From NCBI RefSeq assembly GCF_026686735.1, contig NZ_CP113432.1, positions 2,779,001 through 2,843,000 on the forward strand: a stretch of 64,000 nt of DNA, given 5' to 3'. The position numbers and the translations under genes are program-made. The notes under the pieces were generated by a model. That model saw only the letters and a program-made list of their open reading frames with translations, had not been told where the DNA came from and searched no databases. Position 1 is the first letter of the stretch, and each line of letters opens with the position of its first letter. Below, one piece after another: positions 51,474 to 59,760 of the stretch. The DNA comes from Pseudomonas triclosanedens. GTDB taxonomy: Bacteria > Pseudomonadota > Gammaproteobacteria > Pseudomonadales > Pseudomonadaceae.

Positions 51474-52964
51474 ATGAACGTCATTGAAATCCTGCCCAAG
51501 GTTGCCGACTTCCTGCAGCGCAAGCATGGCTGCTTCATCGATGGAGCCTGGGTGGCCTTCGAGGGTGCGCGTACCGATGTGCTCAACCCGGCCACCGGCC
51601 AGGCGATCTCCAGCGTCGCCGATATCGACACCGCGCTACTCGATCGCGCGGTGAAGTCCGCCCATGACTCGTTCAAGTCCCGTGTCTGGGCCGACCTGCG
51701 CCCGGCAGATCGCGAGCGCATTCTGCTGCGCTTCGCTGACCTGGTGGAAGCCAACGGCGAAGAACTGGCGCAGTTGGAAACCCTCAGTCAGGGCAAGTCG
51801 ATCAATATCTCGCGGATGCTGGATGTCGGCGCCACCGTCGAGTTCATGCGCTACATGGCGGGTTGGGCTACCAAGATCGAAGGCCAGTCGCTGAACGTCT
51901 CCATCCCGCTGCCGCCCGGCGCCAGGTTCACCGCGTACACGCGCCGCGAACCGCTTGGCGTGGTGGCTGGCATCGTGCCGTGGAACTTCCCTCTGATGAT
52001 TGCCGTATGGAAGTTGATCCCGGCGCTGGCCACTGGCAACAGCGTGGTGATCAAGCCTGCTTCGGAAACCCCGTTGACTGCACTGCGCCTGGCCGAGCTG
52101 GCCTTCGAGGCCGGCGTTCCGGCCGGCGTGTTCAACCTGGTGACCGGCGATGGCCCGCGCATTGGCGGCGGCCTGGCCAGCCACAAGCTGGTGAACAAGG
52201 TTTCCTTCACTGGTTCTACCGCCGTTGGCCGTAGTGTCGGTCTGGCTGCCGTGCAGAACATGACGCGTTTCGCCCTGGAGCTGGGCGGCAAGAACCCGAT
52301 GGTGATCCTCGCCGATGCCGACATCGACAAGGCCGTCCAGGGCGCACTGCTCGGTGGCTTGCTGAACAATGGCCAGGTGTGCGCCGCCGCTTCGCGCTTC
52401 TACGTGCATCGTTCGCGCTACGACGAATTCGTCGAGAAGCTGGCCGCGGCTGTCGCCGGCATGAGCCTGGGCGAAGGCATGGACCCCTCTGCGCAAATCA
52501 ACCCGCTGGTATCGCGCAAGCAGCAGCGCAGCGTGCTCGACCATATCGCCCGTGCCGGCCAGCAGGGCGCGCGCATCGTCTGTGGCGGCCAGGATGTCGG
52601 CGGCGACGGTTTCTACGTGCAGCCGACCGTGCTGGCCGACGTGACCATGCAGATGTCCGTGGCCCGCGACGAAGTGTTCGGCCCGGTACTGGCAGTGCTG
52701 CCGTTCGATGACGACGAGCAGGCCATCGAGATGGCTAACGACAGCGAGTATGGCCTGGGCGCGAGCCTGTGGACCAACGACCTCTCCAAGGCGATGAACC
52801 TGGTGCCGCGGATCGAGTCCGGCACTGTGTGGGTCAATGCCCACGTGTTGCTCGATCCGAGCATGCCGTTCGGCGGCGTCAAGCAGTCGGGCATGGGGCG
52901 CGAGTTCGGCCGCGCGGTGGTTGAGGCCTATACCGAAATCAAGTCGGTGTGCATTGCGCACTGA
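51474..52964 (+). CDS. feaB: Phenylacetaldehyde dehydrogenase (FeaB-like)
   Basis: A 496-residue NAD(P)-dependent aldehyde dehydrogenase. The general-base Glu lies in FALELGGKNPM and the catalytic Cys in NNGQVCAAASRFYVH; the Rossmann loop is FTGSTAVGRSVG. The FeaB/phenylacetaldehyde dehydrogenase call rests on the adjacent feaR gene and on its position between the aromatic amine dehydrogenase and the phenylacetate catabolon, whose gap it fills. Other aldehyde substrates are possible. Confidence 0.85.
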   Translation: MNVIEILPKVADFLQRKHGCFIDGAWVAFEGARTDVLNPATGQAISSVADIDTALLDRAVKSAHDSFKSRVWADLRPADRERILLRFADLVEANGEELAQLETLSQGKSINISRMLDVGATVEFMRYMAGWATKIEGQSLNVSIPLPPGARFTAYTRREPLGVVAGIVPWNFPLMIAVWKLIPALATGNSVVIKPASETPLTALRLAELAFEAGVPAGVFNLVTGDGPRIGGGLASHKLVNKVSFTGSTAVGRSVGLAAVQNMTRFALELGGKNPMVILADADIDKAVQGALLGGLLNNGQVCAAASRFYVHRSRYDEFVEKLAAAVAGMSLGEGMDPSAQINPLVSRKQQRSVLDHIARAGQQGARIVCGGQDVGGDGFYVQPTVLADVTMQMSVARDEVFGPVLAVLPFDDDEQAIEMANDSEYGLGASLWTNDLSKAMNLVPRIESGTVWVNAHVLLDPSMPFGGVKQSGMGREFGRAVVEAYTEIKSVCIAH

Positions 52965-52991
52965 TCGATAGAGAGCAACACCCTCGTTTGT

Positions 52992-53016
52992 ACGGGCCTT
53001 CGGGCCCGTTTTTTTT
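52992..53016 (+). terminator. Rho-independent terminator
   Basis: Stem ACGGGC/GCCCGT around CTTCGG, followed by eight T. It ends the cytochrome c/aldehyde dehydrogenase transcript. Confidence 0.9.
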
Positions 53017-53213
53017 GCGTCAATCTGTGGGTTGATTGCCCGCCCAAGCCGGCTTCACCGCGTGATGTCTGCCGGATTACGGAGGAGTGGGGCAGCCATC
53101 ACGGAGTTACGTCGTTGCATGAGGGGCGGATAGTTGATGGTTTGGTCGTTGCGCACTGCTTCGCTGGGAGGTATCGCTTTGAATGGCGTCAGCGCGCGAG
53201 CAAACGGCGCCCA

Positions 53214-53240
53214 TAAAAAAGCCCGCTGGAGCGGCGGGCG
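53214..53240 (-). terminator. Terminator of the aau operon
   Basis: Stem GCCCGC/GCGGGC; on the minus strand it is followed by six T. It lies about 35 bp past the stop of the last aau-linked gene. Confidence 0.85.
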
Positions 53241-53273
53241 ATAGTGCGGAGGCAGAACCTCAAGGGGCAATCT

Positions 53274-53801
53274 TCAGTAGGCGTCGCTCATCCCGTCGGT
53301 GATGCTGATGCCCTGCTTGCGCATCTTCTCGATCAGCCCTGCGCGGGTGCCCGGCAGGTTCAGCAGCGCTTCGTAGCGGGTCGCTTTCACTTCTTCGGCG
53401 GTGTAGGGCTGGAATTTGTCGGGCATGCTCGCGCCGGCCATGCCTTCCTTGCGCAGCAGCCAGTTGAGCAGGTCGGCCAGTTGCGCATCGTTGAGCGCGG
53501 ACTGCGACATGCCAGGTACTCGCACCAGGAACTGGCGGCCTCCCTCGACCTTGAGGAAGTTGCCGACGAAGCCGTTCAGGCGTGGCGTGTCGTTGGCCTT
53601 GCTGCCGCTGCCTTCGGTGAGGTGGCAGCCGGCGCATTGCAACTGGTAGTTGGTGGCCGGGGTGTAGCTCTGCTGGGAGATCGGCTTCTGCACCTCCTCG
53701 TTGCCGGGCGCCGGCCGCTGGTGCGGATCGGGGATCGCACGGGCCTGGGCAAACGGGGCGACCAGGCTGCAGAGCAGGACGCCGACAACGAGACTGCGCA
53801 T
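53274..53801 (-). CDS. Cytochrome c of the aromatic amine dehydrogenase operon
   Basis: A 175-residue secreted protein (signal peptide MRSLVVGVLLCSLVAPFAQA) with one heme motif, CAGCH, near residue 56. NWLLRKEGMAGASMPDKF may provide the axial Met. It is the last gene of the aau-type operon, 17 bp after aauA, the place where a small c-type cytochrome gene is found in the Alcaligenes faecalis aau cluster. It is a likely electron acceptor or relay for the dehydrogenase, possibly besides a blue copper protein (none is in the window). Confidence 0.85.
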   Translation of the reverse strand: MRSLVVGVLLCSLVAPFAQARAIPDPHQRPAPGNEEVQKPISQQSYTPATNYQLQCAGCHLTEGSGSKANDTPRLNGFVGNFLKVEGGRQFLVRVPGMSQSALNDAQLADLLNWLLRKEGMAGASMPDKFQPYTAEEVKATRYEALLNLPGTRAGLIEKMRKQGISITDGMSDAY

Positions 53802-53818
53802 GGGCTTTTCTCCCGACT

Positions 53819-54340
53819 TCAGACCGCGACGCCGCGGATGATGGTGACGGTGCAGTTGTAGATGCGCGATTCCGCGCCCAGGCACCAGTTGACGTCGTTG
53901 TTGTTGAACGGACGGTACAGCGGTTCCTCGCTCTCGTTGCGGGTACAGGCGCACTGGGAGCAGCTGTGCTTACCGCAGCAATCGTTATAGGAAATGATGT
54001 AGTCCTTGCCGTCCGCCGGGTTGCGGCAGGTACCGATCCAGGTCACTTGCGAGGCATCGGTGCCGGGCGGGCAGGAGGTGGTGGTGCCGCCACAGCAGGA
54101 GCAGAGGAAGCCATCGATGGAGCAGTAGCGCCAGTAGTCGCAACTGTTCGGATCACCCGGGTCGCCGGCCTTGGGCGACTCGGCGGCCAGGGCCTTGGAG
54201 GTGCGGTCGACCGGCAGGATGATCGGCAGGGCGGCGCCGGCCACCAGCAGCGAGCCGAAGCGGCCCAGCAGCTTGCGTCGCGAGGTGACGTTGGCCACCT
54301 GGCGGGAAGAGCGCTCGAACAGGTTGTCGAGGAATTTCAT
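53819..54340 (-). CDS. aauA: Aromatic amine dehydrogenase small (TTQ) subunit
   Basis: A 173-residue precursor. A twin-arginine signal (SRRKLLGRFGSLLVAGAALP) is followed by a Cys-rich mature chain with 14 Cys. W101 (in TWIGTC) and W152 (in NDVNWCLG) are 51 residues apart, the spacing of the two Trp that form tryptophan tryptophylquinone in methylamine dehydrogenase. D120 in ISYNDCCG lies at the spacing of the catalytic Asp. The wording (CDYWRYCSIDGFLCSCCGGT) is closer to aromatic amine dehydrogenase than to MauA. The enzyme oxidises tyramine or phenylethylamine in the periplasm. Confidence 0.93.
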   Translation of the reverse strand: MKFLDNLFERSSRQVANVTSRRKLLGRFGSLLVAGAALPIILPVDRTSKALAAESPKAGDPGDPNSCDYWRYCSIDGFLCSCCGGTTTSCPPGTDASQVTWIGTCRNPADGKDYIISYNDCCGKHSCSQCACTRNESEEPLYRPFNNNDVNWCLGAESRIYNCTVTIIRGVAV

Positions 54341-54357
54341 TCTTGTTCTCTCCGTGA

Positions 54358-54984
54358 TCAGTGGCTGTGGCCGTGCGTGGCGTCGTGGGCGTGCACGTGG
54401 TTGTGGCCATTCATGTACTGCTGCAGGGTGGCGCTGCCCAGGTGCTCGACCTCGAACAGGCTGTCCAGGTGCTCGCGGGAGTTCACCAGGCCCTTGGCAC
54501 GCAGGATGCCCTTGCTGTCGATCAGCGCGGCGTAGGGCAGCTTGCCGATCTGGTAGGTCATGCCCACTTCCGGGCCGACCACGTAGGCGGCTTTCTCCAG
54601 GCCGTGCTCGGCGATCAGTGCCTGCTGGGCGGCCATGTCGCCGTCGCTGACGTAGACCACGTCCAGCTCGCCGGCCTTGTCCCTGGCGATGGACTTGATG
54701 GCCGGCAGCAGCGATTTGCAGATCGGGCAGGTCGGCGAAAGGAAGAACAGGAGCTGGCCGCGCTCGCCTTCGTAGCCGAAGTTTACCGGGCGACCGTGGC
54801 GGTCGGCGGCGGTGACTTTCGGTGCGGGCTCGTTGACGGCCACGCCCTTGTCGACCATCAGCGCTCCAGCCGGCGCGATACGGCCGTGGAGGACGCCGAT
54901 CTGGCGCACCAGCGCCATGACGGTGAAGGCAAGGGCGATGAGCAGCACCCAGAGAAGAATGTTGGAAACGATCAGACCTTCCAT
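54358..54984 (-). CDS. aauD: Thioredoxin-like maturation protein AauD (MauD-like)
   Basis: A 208-residue membrane-anchored thioredoxin-fold protein. One membrane helix (about residues 5-25, VSNILLWVLLIALAFTVMAL) is followed by the SPTCPICKSLL redox motif. It is thought to guide disulfide formation in the Cys-rich small subunit. The last 15 residues are His-rich (HNHVHAHDATHGHSH), which is unusual and could bind metal. It lies between aauE and aauA with 4- and 17-bp gaps. The ATG at 54984 is chosen because the frame upstream overlaps aauE. Confidence 0.9.
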   Translation of the reverse strand: MEGLIVSNILLWVLLIALAFTVMALVRQIGVLHGRIAPAGALMVDKGVAVNEPAPKVTAADRHGRPVNFGYEGERGQLLFFLSPTCPICKSLLPAIKSIARDKAGELDVVYVSDGDMAAQQALIAEHGLEKAAYVVGPEVGMTYQIGKLPYAALIDSKGILRAKGLVNSREHLDSLFEVEHLGSATLQQYMNGHNHVHAHDATHGHSH

Positions 54985-54988
54985 TTGT

Positions 54989-55528
54989 TCACCTTCCGAT
55001 GAGTTTGAGCAGGCGGGGATGATTGGCCAGCAGGCCATCGGCCGCGGCATACAGGAACAGTGCCACAGCGCTGGCGGCGAGGATCACGAAGGCGTCGAAC
55101 ACGCCCATCTCGCGGGCCTGCGGAGCGCAGGCGGCGATCAGCGCGAGCGCGGCGATGATCGCGTTGCGCAGCAGCAGTACCGGGCGCAGCGGCTGCATCT
55201 GGCCGGGGCCGGAGCAGCCGCAATCCATGTCGCGGCGCCCGCGCCAGAGGTTGATGCCGATGGCGCCGGCGTACAGCAGGATCAGCGCCGTGGCGGCCAG
55301 GGCCGCGACGTGGCGGCTCGCCGGCACCAGCAGGGCGAAGGCGACTGCGCCTTCGACCACTGGCAGCGTGCGGGCCACCGGGCCGACCAGCCCGGCCGGC
55401 AGCAGGCCGTAGTCTTCGACCTGGCGGGCGAAGCGCATCGGCGCGCGCAGCTTGTGGCTGGCGGCGCTGGCAAGCAGCACACCGACGGCCACCGCGCTGG
55501 CGATGATCAGGATCGGATCGGAGAACAT
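54989..55528 (-). CDS. aauE: Membrane maturation protein AauE (MauE/DoxX-like)
   Basis: A 179-residue protein with four to five hydrophobic segments (MFSDPILIIASAVAVGVLLA, ALVLLRNAIIAALALIAACA). The DMDCGCSGPG motif is shared with MauE-type proteins needed to mature the TTQ small subunit, probably by supplying or exporting redox equivalents for disulfide formation. It follows aauB by 37 bp and precedes aauD by 4 bp. Confidence 0.88.
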   Translation of the reverse strand: MFSDPILIIASAVAVGVLLASAASHKLRAPMRFARQVEDYGLLPAGLVGPVARTLPVVEGAVAFALLVPASRHVAALAATALILLYAGAIGINLWRGRRDMDCGCSGPGQMQPLRPVLLLRNAIIAALALIAACAPQAREMGVFDAFVILAASAVALFLYAAADGLLANHPRLLKLIGR

Positions 55529-55565
55529 ATCCGCACCTCTCGAGGGTGACTTTCCAGGGAATGGA

Positions 55566-56711
55566 TCAATGGCTCAGGACCAGGATCGGTGTCTTGGCGA
55601 TCTTGTCCATGCTGCCGGTGAGCTTGCCGGACTTCAGGTCGAAGACCTGCAGGCCGCCTTCGATGTCGGTCCCCAGCAGCAACGGCTTGTCGTCATTGGT
55701 GGCGTGGAGGCTCCAGACAGGCTTGGGCGCTTCCAGGGTGCCGATCTTCTTCTGGGTCTTCAGGTCGTAGATCCAGATGAAGGGGCTCGGGTCTTCCCAC
55801 TTGCCGGGGGTGTGTTCCTCGTGCATCAGGACGTACATGCGGTTGAGCTTCGGCGCCACGGCCATCAGTTGCCAGCCGCCGGTGCCCCAGCCCTTCTTGC
55901 GCTCTTCGTCGGTGGTCAGCGACCAGCTCGGCAGCATTTTCGGCTTGTCGCCGGAAACGTCCACCGGCTTGACCATGCCGTCGGTGGTGACGAAGAAGTA
56001 GGTCTCGCCGACCGCGAGGCCGCGTTCGTTGAGCTTTTCCTTGTTCGGATCGAAGAAGGGGGTCTGGCTGCGGCCGACTTCCTTGCCGTCTTCGCCAACC
56101 TTGGTGATCTGCAACTGGCCATCGCCGCACAGAGAGGCGAAGCTGCGCTTGCCGACCGGGTAGTTGAGCACGCAGCCGCTGATGGCGATTTCGCTGGCGA
56201 CCTTGTGTTCCCTGGTGTCGACCACGGTGACCGAAGTGGACGGGGTGAAGTTGTAGATGTAGACGAAGCGGTCGTCGGAGCTGGTACCCAGAGCGTACTT
56301 CTGGGTCAGGATCGAGGCGCGCTTGGCCGGGATTTCCACTTCCCACTTCGGACGCAAATTCGAGGTGTCCCAGGCGGTCAGCACGTCGGTGCGTACGCCA
56401 CGGGTGCCGCGGGAGTAGAAAGTGTCGGCGGAGTACAGCGTCTTGTCGTCGTGGCTCAGGGTCGCGGGGGCGACGAAGCCGGTGCTGACCATGCCCAGCA
56501 TCTTCTTCTGCTCGGGATCGACGACGGTGACGCGGCCGGCGATGAAGTTCTCGAACTCCACATCGACAATGTAGGCGCGGTGCGGGGAAGGGGGGAACGG
56601 CAAGACGGTCTCACCGATGCTCTCGGTCGGCAGCTCGGCGTGGACTGCGCCCACAGCGAGACATGTGCCCAGCGCGAGGACCGATGGAGCGAGGAACCTG
56701 GCGACGCTCAT
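55566..56711 (-). CDS. aauB: Aromatic amine dehydrogenase large subunit
   Basis: A 381-residue secreted subunit with a signal peptide (MSVARFLAPSVLALGTCLAVGAVHA). The mature chain is a beta-propeller typical of TTQ amine dehydrogenase large subunits (RAYIVDVEFENFIAGRVTVVD, DDKTLYSADTFYSRGTRG, RTDVLTAWDTSNL, GGWQLMAVAPKLNRMYVLMHE). It cradles the TTQ subunit and shapes the substrate channel. It is the first gene of the operon; GGGAG lies 9 bases before the ATG at 56711. The open frame upstream to 57029 is not used. Confidence 0.92.
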   Translation of the reverse strand: MSVARFLAPSVLALGTCLAVGAVHAELPTESIGETVLPFPPSPHRAYIVDVEFENFIAGRVTVVDPEQKKMLGMVSTGFVAPATLSHDDKTLYSADTFYSRGTRGVRTDVLTAWDTSNLRPKWEVEIPAKRASILTQKYALGTSSDDRFVYIYNFTPSTSVTVVDTREHKVASEIAISGCVLNYPVGKRSFASLCGDGQLQITKVGEDGKEVGRSQTPFFDPNKEKLNERGLAVGETYFFVTTDGMVKPVDVSGDKPKMLPSWSLTTDEERKKGWGTGGWQLMAVAPKLNRMYVLMHEEHTPGKWEDPSPFIWIYDLKTQKKIGTLEAPKPVWSLHATNDDKPLLLGTDIEGGLQVFDLKSGKLTGSMDKIAKTPILVLSH

Positions 56712-57270
56712 TGGCGGGTACTCCCTATTTATTGTTGGCGGATCGCGGACGGAACATTGAGGAGAGTCTGCCTGCGTCAACATGCGGGGGACTTGTTGTC
56801 CGTGCCATTTCCTTGTCTGGGGGTGACAGGGTGCCGCAGGGAGAAAGTGCAGACCCTCGTTGCGCCGGCAGTGGAATTTCCGCTGAACGGCATGGGCATG
56901 GATCAACTGGGCGTCGGTTTTTGGTACGAAAAAGCTGCACCATGCCCAGAAAAGTCGCACAATGCACATTTGAGCTATCTTGAAACGCCGAATACCCATC
57001 CGGAAGTGTGCACTGTGAACAGTTTGCAATGTTCGCCATGCCCGCGTCGTTCCTGATTGGCTTTTCCGGCCCGCTATTTGCGTTGTGCCGGGAGTCCATA
57101 GAGCTGTCTTGCGATCCTTGCGAGTTGGAGCCCTCCTGGCATGCAGAGAGTGCCCGAAGAGTGGAGTTTACATTCTGTAAATGAGCCTCTGAGGATGCTT
57201 TCCCGCGCCCTGTGGCCGACGCGCAGCGGATCGCAGACTGGCTCTCAACCAGTCCACGCGGAGAGTCCCG
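56712..57270. promoter_or_regulatory. aauB/codB divergent intergenic region
   Basis: A 559-bp divergent region with the promoters of the aau and cod operons. A single TGGCATGCAG at 57137 matches the second half of the FeaR-like site near 50954, but no partner repeat is seen. A short stretch at 56952-57030 is rich in TGCA/GTGCA-type palindromes of unknown meaning. Confidence 0.5.
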
Positions 57271-58530
57271 ATGAGTTCCCCCAGTGAGTTCCCCCTGAGC
57301 GCAACGCCCAGGGAAGGGCGCAAAGGCCTGTTGCCCATCGCAATGGTCCTGTTCAGCTTCACTTTCTTTACCGGCACCATGTTCGCAGGCGGCAAGATCG
57401 GCATGGCCTTCGACTTCGTCGACATGCTCTGGGTCGCCTTCGTCGGCAACGTGCTGCTGGCGATCTACGCGGCGGCCCTTGGGCTGATCGCCTCGCGCAG
57501 CGGTCTGAATACCGTGTTGATGGGCCGCTTCTGCTTCGGCGAACGCGGCAGCAAACTCTCCGATTTCCTGCTCGGCTTCGCCGAACTGGGCTGGTATGCC
57601 TGGGGTACGGCGACGGTCGCCATCGTGCTGGTCAAGCTGCTGGCTCTGCCCGGCTGGCTGACCATTCCGCTGATGGTGCTGTTCGGCCTGGGCTTCTCGA
57701 TTACCGCCATCATCGGTTTCAAGGGCCTGGACATGCTGTCGCGCGTGTCGGTGCCGCTGATGTTCATCCTGCTGGTGGCGTCGATGATCATCGCCACCAG
57801 CCACGCCGGTGGCTGGAGCGGGCTGCTGGCGGCAGAACCCAGCCAGACGCTGACCTTCTCCGCCGCCGTGACGATGGTGTTCGGCACCTTCGCCAGCGGC
57901 GCCACCCAGGCCACCAACTGGACCCGCATGGCCCGCAGCGGCCGTATCGCGGTGGTCGCCAGCGTGGTCGCATTCCTTGTCGGCAACGGCCTGATGATCG
58001 TCGCCGGCGCCTGGTGCGCCATCGTCTACCAGAACGCCGACATCGTCGAAGTGATGGTGCTGCAGGGCCTGTCCTTCGCTGCGGTGATCATGCTCTGCCT
58101 GAACCTGTGGACCATCCAGGGCCCGACCATCTACAACGTCTCCGCCGCCGCCTGCCACCTGGTGCGCAGCGAGCGTCGCCGCAGCATGACCCTGCTGGCC
58201 GCCGGTATCGGCATCGTGCTGGCCATCGGCGGCATGTACGAGTGGCTGATCCCGTTCCTGGTGTTGCTGGGCTCGATCATTCCGCCGCTGGGTGGCGTGA
58301 TCATGGCGGACTTCTGGTACCGCAACCGGGGTGAATACCCTGCACTGGTCGGCCGTCACATCCCGGCGTTCAACGTCTCCGGCCTGGTGTCCTACGCCGT
58401 CGGTGCGGGCCTGGCCTACGCCTCGCCGTGGATTGCGCCGCTGGTGGGCATCGCCGCCTCGGCTGTCTGCTATATCGTCCTCACCGAAGTCACCCGCGCT
58501 CGAGCGCCGGTGGCCGAGCCGCGCGCTTGA
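57271..58530 (+). CDS. codB: Cytosine permease (CodB-like, NCS1 family)
   Basis: A 419-residue transporter of the nucleobase:cation symporter-1 family with about 12 hydrophobic segments. FTFFTGTMFAGGKIGMAFDF, SGLNTVLMGRFCFGERGSKL and ASGATQATNWTRMAR are typical of CodB. It heads an operon with a PucR-type regulator and a cytosine deaminase, so cytosine or a related pyrimidine is the likely substrate. Its TGA overlaps the TTG start of the next gene. Confidence 0.88.
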   Translation: MSSPSEFPLSATPREGRKGLLPIAMVLFSFTFFTGTMFAGGKIGMAFDFVDMLWVAFVGNVLLAIYAAALGLIASRSGLNTVLMGRFCFGERGSKLSDFLLGFAELGWYAWGTATVAIVLVKLLALPGWLTIPLMVLFGLGFSITAIIGFKGLDMLSRVSVPLMFILLVASMIIATSHAGGWSGLLAAEPSQTLTFSAAVTMVFGTFASGATQATNWTRMARSGRIAVVASVVAFLVGNGLMIVAGAWCAIVYQNADIVEVMVLQGLSFAAVIMLCLNLWTIQGPTIYNVSAAACHLVRSERRRSMTLLAAGIGIVLAIGGMYEWLIPFLVLLGSIIPPLGGVIMADFWYRNRGEYPALVGRHIPAFNVSGLVSYAVGAGLAYASPWIAPLVGIAASAVCYIVLTEVTRARAPVAEPRA

Positions 58531-59738
58531 GCCTGAGCGTCGAGGAAATCCTCCGTCTGCCGGGGCTGGAGAGCCTCGTGCTGCGGGCCGGCGCGCGCAA
58601 CGTGCATCGCAGCGTGCGCTGGTCTTACGTGGCGGAGAACGTCGGTATCGCCGACTGGGTGATGGGTGGCGAGCTGGTGTTCGTCACCGGCATCAACCAC
58701 ACCCGTGACGAAGCCAACCTGCTGCAACTGGTGCGCGAGGGCGTTGCCAGCGGAATCGCCGGTATCGTCATCCTCACCGGCGACGAATTCATCCGGCGCA
58801 TCCCGCAGTCCGTGATTCATCTGGCCGATGTGGAAGGTCTGCCGCTGATCGAGCAGCCCTATGCGCTGAAGATGGTCATCGTCACCCATCTGATCGGCAC
58901 GGCGCTGGTGCAGATGACGCAGACCAAACACTCCCGCCGCGACATCCTCGGGCAGTTGCTCAGCGGGGATTTCCCGAGCCTGGAGATCGTCCGCCAGCGT
59001 GCCCGGCATCTCGATCTTCCCCTGGATGTGCCGCGCCGCCTGGTGGCGCTGCGCCTGTCCGGGGTCGATACGCTGTTCCGCGAGCATTCGCCGGAGGAGG
59101 CCGAGCGCGCGCTGCAACTTACCCGCCAGCGACTGCTCGATCATCTGGAGAACTGGCAGCAAGGCCGCGTCGATCGCTTGCCGGTGGTCGTGCAGGGCGA
59201 CCTGTTCGTGCTGTTGCTGGCCGAGGTCGAGCGCGACGAACTGGCGACCCTGGCTGGGGAGCTGCGCCAGGACCTGGCGCCGTTATGCGCGTTTCTCGGC
59301 CTGTCGGCGCGGGCCGACAGTTGCGCCGAATACCCTCGCGCATTGCTGGAGGCGCGCCAGGCACTGGATGTGGCTGAGGGTCTGCGGCCGGCTGCCGGGC
59401 TCTGCGATTATCGCGAGCTTGGGGTACTGCGCCTGCTGCGGGCGATTCCCGAGCGCACGGTGATCGACCAGTTCATGAAAGACACTCTCGGCGCGCTTTC
59501 CGACGCGGGCCGCAAGCAGCCGTACCTGCTGGTCGAGACGCTCGACGCGCTGATCCAGGAAGGCGGCAATGCGCTCAGGGCGGCACAGCGCCTGGGCATC
59601 CATCGCAACACTCTGAACCAGCGGATCGCGCGCATCGAAAACCTGAGCGGCCAGTCCCTCGACGATGCCCAGTTCCGCCTGAACGCCTCGGTGGCGCTGC
59701 TCATCTGGCGCATGTCCAATGCGCCGCGCCACCAATAG
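58527..59738 (+). CDS. PucR-family regulator of the cod operon
   Basis: A 403-residue regulator. The N-terminal half has the purine catabolism PucR-like domain (SLSVEEILRLPGLESLVLRAG, WVMGGELVFVTGI) and the C-terminus the PucR/CdaR HTH (EGGNALRAAQRLGIHRNTLNQRIARIE). No ATG is close to the conserved start; a TTG at 58527 overlaps the codB stop (TTGA), suggesting translational coupling. An ATG at 58428 would overlap codB by about 100 bases and adds a low-complexity stretch. It probably controls this operon in response to a nucleobase or a degradation product. Confidence 0.85.
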   Translation: MSLSVEEILRLPGLESLVLRAGARNVHRSVRWSYVAENVGIADWVMGGELVFVTGINHTRDEANLLQLVREGVASGIAGIVILTGDEFIRRIPQSVIHLADVEGLPLIEQPYALKMVIVTHLIGTALVQMTQTKHSRRDILGQLLSGDFPSLEIVRQRARHLDLPLDVPRRLVALRLSGVDTLFREHSPEEAERALQLTRQRLLDHLENWQQGRVDRLPVVVQGDLFVLLLAEVERDELATLAGELRQDLAPLCAFLGLSARADSCAEYPRALLEARQALDVAEGLRPAAGLCDYRELGVLRLLRAIPERTVIDQFMKDTLGALSDAGRKQPYLLVETLDALIQEGGNALRAAQRLGIHRNTLNQRIARIENLSGQSLDDAQFRLNASVALLIWRMSNAPRHQ

Positions 59739-59760
59739 CCAGAAGAGGAATGAAAAACCC

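Larger units (their letters stand above)
52965..53273. other. Convergent intergenic region with two terminators
   Basis: A 309-bp gap between the convergent aldehyde dehydrogenase and aau operons. It contains one intrinsic terminator at each end; nothing else is recognisable between them. Confidence 0.6.

Noticed and set aside
57137..57146. TGGCATGCAG upstream of codB and aauB as a FeaR site
   Set aside because: It matches one half of the proposed site near 50954, but there is no second TGNCA at 21 bp, and it is about 430 bp from aauB.
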